From the NCBI GenBank assembly GCA_033085395.1, contig JANQBS010000517.1, forward strand, positions 1-17,113: a stretch of 17,113 nt of DNA, read 5' to 3'. The first letter of the stretch is position 1. Every line of letters starts with the position of its first letter. The DNA is from Xanthoparmelia taractica (Eukaryota > Ascomycota > Lecanoromycetes > Lecanorales > Parmeliaceae). The notes beneath the pieces are model-generated. The model saw nothing but the letters and a program-made list of their open reading frames with translations. It was not told where the DNA came from and did no database searches. Position numbers and translations under genes: made by a program. Shown piece after piece: positions 8,827 through 16,538 of this stretch.

Positions 8827-10323
8827 CTATTGCACTAAGCCTGCTGCGAAACCAAGAGCCAAGAGTGGTGACGAGGCAATCAGTTGGGCCGTCAGGCACT
8901 CGTACCATCCCTGTCGCCAGATTATTTGCCATGCTGTAGCATCGCCACGATGAGAGTGGCACTGGAATGGAAAGATATTAAATCCTCCCACGTTGCCGAC
9001 TTCGATGAACCATATGCAGCAGAACATATATAGAGCCGAGAAGGTCGACTCTGAGTGTTCCAAACACAGTGTCCAGAGGCTCTCGACATAATCTTCCGTT
9101 GACGCTGTTCTCCGTCCCAGCGCTACCGATAAATGTGGTGGCATCGGGGGCGGTTCAAGAGCTGAGCTGTCCATCGGTTCATTGAAGAGATTATACACAT
9201 ACCGTACGGCATCCTGATAGCCTTGTATGCCCTCATGATATCCTATCGTGGGCACTGGGTCGCTGTCATCTAAGCCTCCGCTCCGTCTTGCTTCCCGCAG
9301 TTTGCTCAGCTTCTTCCGTAAGCCTACAGGCAAAGAACTTTTCCGCATGAAAATAAGATACTCAGCATGAGCAAGTGCGTACATCAAATCTCGGCCAATT
9401 AAATGCACATTATCTGGTCTTTTTGCATTCGTGGTCTTGCTGTGAATGACAGATTCTGGCTGCATCAAGAGCCACTCGGCCAGATCGTTTAATGCACTGT
9501 CTGTAAGAATCACTCTTTCGTTGAATGTTGACATCGTAGCCCGAAGTCTTTTAAGTGGCTCAGATAAAGAATAGGAGCCAGTACGCATCGAGGTAAAGAG
9601 TTCCATCATCTCGGCATCTGTCTGTTCGTGTTCTGACCTGACCTTTGGGGACCAGACGACCTCAAATCCAGAGGCTGAGCATGGTAGAATGTACACAGTT
9701 CCCTCTATATGACTTGTGGGCAACGCAATTCTAAGCATATCTCCACCATATCTGTGCTGCGCTAAGACGTATTTGTTGTGCGGTAAAGCCGAGTAGATGA
9801 ACATGAAGAGACCTGCAATGCTCAAAATCCCTTGTAGCAAGTCGCCTTGGAATATCATGATGACACTGCAAGGTATTTGAGTCGCTGCTAAGCTCAAGTA
9901 CAGTGCATAAATAAAGTATGGTCTGAGACTCTCCCGCCACCCGAAAGGTCCATTACTGCAGTCCATTTTCCAAGGACCGACTACGTGATGAGATTCATGC
10001 GTCGACCTTGCATAGTAGCAGGTGCTTGCCCAAGTAAACGCCCAGAAGTATGAAAACATCAGAGCGAGCCACGGGACGGCGATGACTCCTGCTGAAGGTG
10101 TCTGTACAAGGGTGTCAAATCCTGGCCAGAATACGAGAAGCGCCCAGATGTTGACTAGCAGCACAAGCGAAATCATCATGACAGGATCGGATGCAAGTAT
10201 AGATCTCCGTAATGTGAAACCTCGAGTGCAAAGTGATCTATGAATGAGGGCAAAGACGAGCATGAGTGCCACTGGGCCAGCATTTTCCGAATTTTGGAGA
10301 CTTCGCATGGAGGGAAAAGGCAT
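8827..10323 (-). CDS. Fungal multi-pass membrane protein of unknown family
   Basis: This is an uninterrupted 498-aa reading frame with its own stop (TAG at 8829-8827). I do not recognise the family. Hydrophobic segments that should span a membrane lie near residues 17-33, 48-68, 79-101, 133-158 and 163-181. A long hydrophilic part follows (about 185-425), with the charged run SLPVGLRKKLSKLREARR and the tyrosine-rich stretch GYHEGIQGYQDAVRYVYNLF. Two more segments lie near 428-447 and 476-496. The layout of five N-terminal and two C-terminal spans around a soluble centre suggests an organellar or plasma-membrane protein. There is no clear cleavable signal peptide, and no catalytic motif is visible. 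Nothing is broken and the sequence carries no RIP-type stops. A poly-C/poly-G tract lies about 50 bp upstream of the start. The intron-free length and ordinary composition make it a real gene, but its role is unknown. Confidence 0.8.
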   Translation of the reverse strand: MPFPSMRSLQNSENAGPVALMLVFALIHRSLCTRGFTLRRSILASDPVMMISLVLLVNIWALLVFWPGFDTLVQTPSAGVIAVPWLALMFSYFWAFTWASTCYYARSTHESHHVVGPWKMDCSNGPFGWRESLRPYFIYALYLSLAATQIPCSVIMIFQGDLLQGILSIAGLFMFIYSALPHNKYVLAQHRYGGDMLRIALPTSHIEGTVYILPCSASGFEVVWSPKVRSEHEQTDAEMMELFTSMRTGSYSLSEPLKRLRATMSTFNERVILTDSALNDLAEWLLMQPESVIHSKTTNAKRPDNVHLIGRDLMYALAHAEYLIFMRKSSLPVGLRKKLSKLREARRSGGLDDSDPVPTIGYHEGIQGYQDAVRYVYNLFNEPMDSSALEPPPMPPHLSVALGRRTASTEDYVESLWTLCLEHSESTFSALYMFCCIWFIEVGNVGGFNIFPFQCHSHRGDATAWQIIWRQGWYECLTAQLIASSPLLALGFAAGLVQ

Positions 10324-10888
10324 TGTTAGACAAATCGGAGGAAGTAGGCAACATGTACTTGTGTTATGAAAGGGGGGGGGGGCGGGTGTTATTTTGAGGC
10401 GAATTCAAGGTTGGAGAAAATTGCATGTGGAGCGGGGGGGCTGTGCTAAGGTATGATGTAATGGCTTCTTCTCCTGCATTTCCTTGACAGCCAATCACTG
10501 TCGCTGCTCTCGGATCGTTGCTTAATCAAGCTCTGAAGAGATGGACTTTCTTAAGTCCCGTTCCCATCCTGAACACTTTTTTCTGTTCGATTTGGTCCAT
10601 GATGGTTTCATGAGCTTCAAGTATAATATTCCCTTACGAAATGCTCCAACACTTATTGTATTCTATCAATCGACTCTACAACATAGACAACGCGGAAATC
10701 TTTTGCTGACAATGCCAAGTCGTAGGGCTGAAAGGCGCAGAGCCGGCTGACACGCCAAGGCAGATCATTGCAGGAAAATACTCAATCTGGCTTAGCCACT
10801 ACGGAAAGGTGCCAACTCTTCCCTCGTTTTTGTTAAAGTAGAACGTACCCAGCGTGCAATTCTATCCAAATACAAAATACAAGGCTTC
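10324..10888. other. Intergenic stretch between the membrane protein and CorA-like genes
   Basis: The left part is the promoter side of the minus-strand membrane protein gene and carries G-runs at 10372-10386 and 10434-10440. The right part is the 3' flank of the CorA-like gene. A 69-codon + frame at 10541-10750 has no features of a real protein. I see no transposon ends or RNA genes. Confidence 0.45.
10372..10386 (+). promoter_or_regulatory. G-quadruplex-type motif 49 bp upstream of the membrane protein start
   Basis: Eleven G, one C and three G in a row satisfy the G3-N1-G3-N1-G3-N1-G3 quadruplex pattern. A second run of seven G lies at 10434-10440. The G-rich strand is the template strand of the minus-strand gene that starts at 10323, so the 5' UTR or core promoter would read as poly-C. 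The motif is seen directly; any regulatory role is a guess. Homopolymers of this length also vary between strains and are error-prone in sequencing. Confidence 0.45.
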
Positions 10889-12329
10889 TCAGACACCACG
10901 ACGTCCCGGCTTCAACTCTGGCTTAAAAAGTTTAATCAGAGCACGGCCTCTTCCCATGAGCCTGTCTGAAGTATTGGCAACAGCTATCACTAGAAGCAGT
11001 AAGGGCACCGCGATGGAAGCCATTATCCAGTACTTTTTTCCTCCAAGTTCCGACCTCCCATCAATGCTGACAAGAGAGATAGAAAGGCTCAATGGTGCGA
11101 ACCACAGGGCGATTGCCGTCAAGCTTGAAGCTTTGGCGCCCTCACCAATAGCAATGGATGCGAGCAGAGCCTGGACTACCTTATACGCGCGCCGAATCAG
11201 AAGATCTAATTTATCTTGTGCATCTTTGATGTCAATGGCTAGGTCTTCTGGTATGGTGCCCCCGACGCCGTAGGCTAAGTCTATCCTCATAGAGCCTAGC
11301 TGGTCATGATACACTGTCAGCCTTCGTGAGGCTCTCTGAGCCTGGTGTAAGATCGATATCGGGTTCTGTCGCTCGTCCCAGAAGTCATGCTCCACCTGAT
11401 CCTCTAGAGCCGAGATTTGATGATCCATATGAAACGTCGCAGCATTCCAGAGATCAACAATTCGCGACATAGAGGCATTCAGAGCGCCGATGATTGACCC
11501 ATCAAAATTCTGGTCTGGTGGAAGTGCTTTAACTGCAGCTACGCTGGCCTCCAGTAACGTACCCCTTGGATCAACTTTAGCCGTTGAGTTACTGCACATT
11601 GGCATTTCTTACAACAACCCTTAGCTTACCTGACTGCGACTTCGATGACAGGATCACAGATGAAAATGACAGCTCCTGCACTTCTGTCAACGCGAAATCA
11701 TTCATGATGCCTCTCATTGGAGACTAACCTGTTCTTTGTCCCTTCTTTCCGGGAAACCATGCTATCGAGTACCTTTCATGTTCGAAAAGAGCTTCCGCGG
11801 TCTTGGTCCAATGATAGCTGCGTAAAAGGCTGCACTTCTTGATGCGATTATTGTTGAAGGTAGCAACGCTTGCGTCGCCTCGCACAACATATGGCCGCCG
11901 GTAGTCAAATGAGACAAAACAGGCGCCCCGCTTTGACGATCGTAAGCAAGGCGCCGAAGTCGAATCGTTCTTTAGCCAATCACCCGTATAGTGCTGTTCG
12001 CAGCCAGCCAGATGAGTTTGAAAAAGTCGTGGATCAAGATCGAACCGTGACCCGAGGTACTGAATTACCTCAGAATCAAGATAGTCTATAATAAAAGCTT
12101 GACCCTCCGTGTCTGAGTTGGGTCCCCAGGACTGGATGTCTCGGTTTGGGGCTCTTTCAATCCATTCTCCATTCTTTCTGTCGAGCAGGACTGCGTTGCG
12201 ACTTAACGTTGATCTATTCTCGCAAGCCCAGTTTCCCATGCGGTTGTCATCCAAAAAAGCTCCGAGGTATCTGAGTCCGGGATTTTCTCCCAATGCATTC
12301 CATACCATCTGTCTATATGTCGAAGTCAT
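10889..12329 (-). CDS. CorA-like two-transmembrane protein (fungal CorA/Mg transporter-like superfamily)
   Basis: Gene model on the minus strand: 12329..11729, 11675..11630, 11591..10889; 449 aa, all phases consistent. The soluble N-terminal part has text common in fungal CorA-like proteins: YLGSRFDLDPRLFQTHLAG at residues 91-109, FDYRRPYVV near 141-149, and a strand AVIFICDP encoded by the 46-nt middle exon. A predicted helical stalk (about 260-365) leads to two transmembrane segments, SLTAIALWFAPLSLSISLVS (about 372-391) and WIMASIAVPLLLLVIAVA (about 404-421), and a short basic tail. This is the CorA topology. The GMN signature that follows the first span in true CorA channels is absent; SIDG stands there. 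Mg transport is therefore unproven, and the protein may serve another role, as many fungal relatives seem to. It is divergent from the ADP-ribosyltransferase gene and shares its promoter region. No stops or frameshifts are visible. Confidence 0.78.
11592..11629 (-). other. Very short intron 2 of the CorA-like gene
   Basis: Donor gtaagc and acceptor atgtgcag delimit only 38 bp, phase 2. Without removal the frame hits TAA immediately after the donor. It is short even for a fungal intron, but it is the only join I found that keeps the frame between exons 2 and 3. Confidence 0.6.
11676..11728 (-). other. Intron 1 of the CorA-like gene
   Basis: This 53-bp intron has donor gttagt and acceptor gaagtgcag, phase 1. 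An earlier acceptor (ttgacag) also exists but gives a frame that cannot join exon 3. The chosen one yields RTGAVIFICDP, a hydrophobic strand expected at this place in the family. Confidence 0.7.
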
Positions 12330-12665
12330 CGTGAGTGCTGGTTCAAATAACGCAGATTCGCTTTCAAGTATTATGAAGCATTATATGTATTTCATGGCCC
12401 CGCGCTTGTGATCGCGACGTGCATGAAGCCATTCCATTCTCAAGACCATTAACTGGACTAGTCTACCTCGCGAGCTCCAATTGAATCGAAGTAGGGGATA
12501 AAAGCGGCGCTCAGCTGAAAGATTGTGGCTTTGTAAAATTGGCTGACTGCCTACTTCGGCGACCACCTTTGATTAGCGTAGATTTCGCAATAAAACACGA
12601 ATCTCTGATCCTCAGCTTGGCCCCATCTTCCTAAAATAATCTCAGGTATCAAGAAATCGCCCGTA
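12330..12665. promoter_or_regulatory. Shared divergent promoter region (336 bp)
   Basis: This is the intergenic region between the start codon of the CorA-like gene (minus, 12329) and that of the ADP-ribosyltransferase-ankyrin gene (plus, 12666). It contains no transposon sequence and no extra gene. A CG-rich patch, ccccgcgcttgtgatcgcga, lies at 12399-12418. I see no clear TATA box on either side. The head-to-head arrangement allows co-regulation. Confidence 0.5.
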
Positions 12666-14776
12666 ATGGCTGCACAAGACTTTGCCCAAAACAAGGCCAG
12701 ACTCAGTGATTGGATTCCCCTAGATATGAAAGGGAAGCCAATGTATGCAGGCGTTAATGAGACCGACCGTCTCAGCGACGTGAGAAACAAGATCAACGCC
12801 GTCAGAGTGCAATGGAATGACGCAAAAGACTGTCAAAAGCTGGTAAATGTAGTCGAAAGCGCGTTGAAGTCAAAGACATTTTCTCGAAATCTGCGGTCCA
12901 TGTTGCATACCGTTCTTGACGAGAACAGGTACTGGGCAGACCAGCAGCGTTCTCTGGCCTCGCCACAGGACCTTAGCTCGCGAAAAGATGAAAATTACGG
13001 CGCGCTCGAAGCGTACACAACCAATGAAGGATACAAGAATATATTTGGGCATATCAATCAGATTTTTCGGAAGCACCATATCGACGAAAACGAGATTGCT
13101 GGAGCAGTTGCTCTTGTCGAGCTGCTGACCATTGACTTGTACAACCTACGCTTGGCCAACATTGGATGCTCCAAATACTACAATTTTCAGGGGATCGTAC
13201 ACCGGGGGTTGTCTGTAGACCAAGGAGTGCTGGACACATTCCGTGGCCTTATGAAGGAGAAAATACAGAACCGAAATTTTAGCGTGCCCCTCGCATTCAT
13301 CTCCACGAGCGCAAATCAAGGAAGAATTCAACAGTTTCTTGACAAGACCGAGAGTGGAAAGTTTCGCCTCCACTGGAAGATCCATGTCCACGAACTCGAG
13401 CCGAAGCTGCTAGGTCAGTATCAGCGGAAATACCCAAACAGTGTCGTCAGCACCATCTGCGCAATGCCTATCTCTTACGCATCAGAATACCCGGACGAGC
13501 AAGAGATACTGCTCCGAGGACCTTTGTTCCAGGTACTCAATATGTATGAAGAAAAGGCTGCTAATGGTGTTGTGCATGTGGTTGAGATGGTCATGCTCAA
13601 CGCAAACCGAGACCATGCTACCGAGTTGGCTAACCACACAGGAGAAAATCGAAACCAACGCACACAATTTGGCCAGATGTGTGCCGCCACCAAATATGAA
13701 ATATGCGCTTCTCTAGCAGAACAGTATGAACTGTCGGATGCCTCAGACTATCGTAGGCTTGCAGGCGAGATGCTGAAGATGTTGAGTATGGATCAGATTG
13801 ACGCGCCCTTCAATCCCAGCATCTCACAATCCTGGTCTGTACCGCGGCCCTCCTGGATTGGCTCCGTGCTCCGAACATCTTTCCCAAAGTTCTATACAAT
13901 ACGCCGCGAAAAATTCTCGAGAGCCAGCTATGGAGGAACGGCTTGGGACGATGTTCGGACCATTCTGGATCAAGAGTACGACTGGCAGAGGGCAAATTGG
14001 TGCAACGTGCCTAGACTGTACGGTACGCGAGATTGTTGTGTAGAGTAGCGAAATGTGCCGGTTTACTATTTTTATTTTGTCTATTGACAACTGCACAGAT
14101 ACCCGCGAAGAAGCTGCAAATGCCAGCGGATTCACGGTATTACACCAGGCAGCGTTTAACAATGCCGATCCCGATTTTGTACAGATGCTGGTAGACTATG
14201 GCGCATGGAGTACGTTATCTGTCGTTTTTCTACGGTCCTGCTAGCCTGATGTCGCTAATTCTTGAAGGGACTCTCAAATCCAGCAGCAGGGAAGGCTTCG
14301 TTACGGCTAAAGATATTGCCAGAGATCGCCGCTATGATAGGCTCATTCCAATCCTCGAGCCATCTATACACCACCACATCCCTGCTAGCCATTTGGGGCA
14401 ACTGGAAACGCATGTCCACGGTTTGATGATGCATCTGGCAGGCCCTTTGGTAAGTCCTCCTATGATAGGTTGCCTACCTACTTACACATTCCGCAGATTG
14501 AAAGACATGCCGTTCGCCTTCCTCAACTGTGCATAATGACCGAGATGGAGATGGAAATACCCTCTTTGTGGGTCCCCATCCCAGGAATGTACGGCGTAAG
14601 TTCAGATGACCGTGAGAGGTGTTCATTGGATCACGAAGCTCATAGACCTCAAGGGATTTGTAATGGACCTAAATCCATACACAAGCAGCCTGCACGTCTT
14701 GCACGTCTCGAACGCTTTTCCAAGAGTGGAAAGCGTTCATAAAGTTACAATCAATGGAGTGGTCGATACCGATTGA
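12666..14776 (+). CDS. ADP-ribosyltransferase domain fused to ankyrin-repeat C-terminal region
   Basis: Gene model: join(12666..14022, 14099..14209, 14268..14449, 14497..14595, 14654..14776), 623 aa. Mono-ADP-ribosyltransferases move ADP-ribose from NAD to a protein residue. The three R-S-E signature blocks are present in order and at normal spacing: R180 in IVHRGLS, S213-T214-S215 in LAFISTSAN, and E278-Q279-E280 in PDEQEILLRGPLFQV. The ExE form is typical of arginine-modifying enzymes. A helical region (1-160) precedes the fold. After exon 1 come ankyrin-like text (ANASGFTVLHQAAFNNADPD, then VQMLVDYGAW, about 457-490), FVTAKDIARDRRYDRLIPIL, and a tail with RLPQL, then WVPIPGMYG-GF. I remember a similar R-L-P and PGMYGGF ending in other fungal ankyrin proteins. 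There is no signal peptide or transmembrane span, so it should act inside the cell. It is divergent from the CorA-like gene. No reading-frame damage is seen. Substrate and role are unknown; an intracellular signalling or defence role is speculative. Confidence 0.82.
14023..14098 (+). other. Intron 1 of the ADP-ribosyltransferase-ankyrin gene
   Basis: This 76-bp intron has donor gtacgc and acceptor actgcacag, phase 1, with a T-rich tract before the acceptor. Without it the protein ends at the TAG at 14046-14048. Donors at 14035 and 14038 share the phase but are weaker, so the exon end is uncertain by up to five residues. The splice gives RLY-D-TREEAANASGF. Confidence 0.65.
14210..14267 (+). 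other. Intron 2 of the ADP-ribosyltransferase-ankyrin gene
   Basis: This 58-bp intron has donor gtacgt, a gctaattc branch-like site and acceptor ttgaag, phase 1. It joins GAW to RTLKSSS and keeps the ankyrin-like text in frame. Confidence 0.75.
14450..14496 (+). other. Intron 3 of the ADP-ribosyltransferase-ankyrin gene
   Basis: This 47-bp intron has consensus donor gtaagt and acceptor ttccgcag, phase 0. It joins MMHLAGPL to IERHAVRLPQL. Confidence 0.8.
14596..14653 (+). other. Intron 4 of the ADP-ribosyltransferase-ankyrin gene
   Basis: This 58-bp intron has consensus donor gtaagt and acceptor cctcaag, phase 0. It joins PGMYG to GFVMDLNPYTSS and leads to SVHKVTINGVVDTD and the stop TGA at 14774-14776. 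Reading through the donor instead gives an unrelated tail ending near 14742. Confidence 0.65.
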
Positions 14777-15311
14777 ACCTTCCGCAGCCATATTGAATGT
14801 TCACACAGTCTATGAAGTTTGCCGAAAATGGGATGCAGATCTTGCCAAACGCTTTTAAGACTCATGATACTGTGTCTATCTGAGAACAAAATCAAATTAA
14901 ACTTTGAATTCGTGTAAGATGCTGAGCGCGGATTCGCTCTTTTGCCAATTTCAGGACTCGTTCTTGTGACAAGGTGCCTGGTACTGTCACAGTCTTTAAG
15001 TGTAGTCTAGTGGTTCCTGACATTTTGTTGGGGGCAGATCACAAGGTGCTTCATGTAAATCTTAATTTGTCGATGTGTGGGGGATACCATAGAGCATCGG
15101 TAACAACCTTCCCCGTGACCATAAAATGGAATTGCAACGGTTTATTATTCTTAAGTCAATATCAGGCGAAAGGAGGTTTTCGCTGTGTCTCAAGTCTTGT
15201 ACCACACCTAGACACTTAGGCCACTAGGACTATACGGGTTATGACTGATAAGTCGCTCGTCCGAAAAGAAAAGAGATAGTGATACTTTTCTCCCACATGA
15301 GGGAAGGCTAC
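14777..15311. other. Intergenic stretch without a recognisable gene
   Basis: This is the 3' flank of the ADP-ribosyltransferase-ankyrin gene and the distal upstream region of the NmrA-like gene. An 81-codon + frame at 14974-15219 resembles no family and lacks typical coding features. No repeat or RNA gene is visible. Confidence 0.4.
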
Positions 15312-15478
15312 CTTAAGGTCATTCAGCTTGGCGTTTTAGCTTGATGGGGTAAATCGGATTTTAGGTCTTGGCATAGTTGCTCTGCTCGGTTAGCGTGTCT
15401 GAGATTTGAAATCCGAAGGCATTAAGGTCTTGGCATTCTCGCCTCGTTCAGTAAGCGCCATGGCAAGTTGAGTCCGAA
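15312..15478 (+). repeat. Imperfect tandem repeats upstream of the NmrA-like gene
   Basis: Two units of about 57 bp (15361-15417 and 15422-15478) share taggtcttggcat or taaggtcttggcat at the start, a central ctcg-t-ag-c-gt pattern, and an end in tccgaa. A weaker third unit (15312-15359) starts ttaaggtcattcagcttggc and ends aaatcgga. They end about 180 bp before the ATG, so they could be repeated regulatory sites or a remnant of an older duplication. Confidence 0.5.
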
Positions 15479-15506
15479 CATACCTAGCTCCTATCCCTTT
15501 CTCATG

Positions 15507-15512
15507 TATATA
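15507..15512 (+). promoter_or_regulatory. TATA-like box of the NmrA-like gene
   Basis: The hexamer tatata, within catgtatataggaag, lies 147 bp before the ATG at 15659 and just after the tandem repeats. Position and sequence suit a core promoter element. Confidence 0.4.
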
Positions 15513-15658
15513 GGAAGCGCTTAGAAAGATGTCTTCATACTCGAATTCAACCAGCGAGCATCAGATAATCCCATCTATCATCTAGCTTTGACCGCTTGCC
15601 CCTATCTTTTGATCGATACTCAAGTCACCGTCCAGCATCACGCATCCCAACCAATACC

Positions 15659-15868
15659 ATGTCCAAGCTTCTCACTGTCTTCGGTGCCACCGGCCAGCAG
15701 GGCGGCGCGGTGGTCGAATATGTCATCAATGACCCCGAACTATCCAAGCACTACAATGTTCGCGGCATTACTCGAGTCAACAAGTCAAACGCCGTATCAC
15801 CACGGGACTTAGGCAGCCCTTCCCCTCTAAATTGCCTAAAAGCAGGTATGATAATCTGTTTATACTAG
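15659..15868 (+). pseudogene. 5' fragment of an NmrA-like/HSCARG NAD(P)-binding regulator or reductase gene
   Basis: From the ATG at 15659 the frame reads MSKLLTVFGATGQQGG, then AVVEYVINDPEL, then YNVRGITR. This is the classic N-terminus of NmrA-like proteins: a first beta strand, the dinucleotide-binding GATGQQG turn (residues 9-15), a helix, and the second strand ending in the arginine that favours NADP. After R39 the text stops looking like the family (VNKSNAVSPRDLGS...), and the frame ends at TAG 15866-15868. Full-length members have about 300 residues, so roughly 85 percent is missing. Composition changes to AT-rich, stop-riddled DNA from about 15846. Either a repeat cut the gene or its 3' part was RIP-mutated beyond recognition. 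An in-frame ATG 63 bp upstream (15596) only adds a non-conserved leader. If transcribed, it could give a short Rossmann-half peptide. Confidence 0.8.
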
Positions 15869-16298
15869 GCTTCATTCGTAATAAGATTATTCTATTACTA
15901 TTGACTAACTATCTCCCTTTTAGTAACCTACTAAAGATAGATATAGTAATCGACGTAGTATTAATTCGATTTCTCGTACGGATCTAGTATCTTATAGTTA
16001 TCTATCTTAGTAGCAACGTCGAGAATAAATAAATAATCTCTTAAACGAGTATTAGGATTAATTATAGTAAGAGTCTAAATATCTCTTTTTTTTCGCTAGT
16101 ATCTAAAAATTATTAATTCTTAAATTATCGTCGATAAAATTATAAACGAGATATATAGTATTAGAGTCTAATTATTATAATTAAGATACGTAGTTAAGAA
16201 GATCTTTCGAGACTTAATAATATCAAGACGTTAATATAATACTTTTAATATTATATATTTCTTTTTATCTAATTAGCTTTCTAAATAGTAATTCTAAG
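15846..16298. repeat. RIP-degraded AT-rich repeat block, right arm
   Basis: Composition switches abruptly to AT-rich, TpA-rich sequence with stops in all frames, as in the left arm. A + frame near 15930-16080 reads fragments such as IDIVIDVV and LSSNVENK that might be a decayed NmrA continuation, but the similarity is too weak to claim. No gene is supportable here. Confidence 0.65.
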
Positions 16299-16490
16299 TA
16301 CGGGTCGAAAAGGTCTGAAATAGTCTGGGATATAAGGTGTCGATATTATACCATGATATGATATAATATTGAGATTAGATTATTTGATTTTTATGAAATA
16401 ATCTGGGAGACGTGCTGATATTATGGAATAATCTAGGAAATTTCTGGTATATATAGGGATATCCCATGTTATATGCAGGGGTATAGGAAA
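16299..16490 (-). repeat. Inverted, diverged relative of the 614-bp repeat
   Basis: Read on the plus strand, tacgggtcgaaaaggtctg matches the reverse complement of the end of copy 2 (tacgggccggaaaggtctg). Further matches follow in the same order: ccatgatatgatataata, then gatattatggaataatctaggaaatttct against aatattatgaaatggtctaagaaatttct. The right end of the homology is approximate. The same family thus lies on both sides of the gene island, in opposite orientation. Confidence 0.6.
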
Positions 16491-16538
16491 TATACTATAT
16501 ATAGAAGAAGTTACTCTATATAGAATCATGTGAACGTA

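Noticed and set aside
10541..10750. 69-codon + strand gene
   Set aside because: Composition and sequence are uninformative; probably a chance frame in the intergenic region.
10854..11273. 139-codon + strand gene
   Set aside because: It is antisense to the last exon of the CorA-like gene, whose two transmembrane segments make the minus reading convincing.
14974..15219. 81-codon + strand gene
   Set aside because: Cysteine-rich but without a signal peptide or family text; treated as a chance frame.
15846..16250. RIP-mutated remainder of the NmrA-like gene
   Set aside because: A few fragments are suggestive, but no continuous alignment to the expected second half of the fold could be built by eye.
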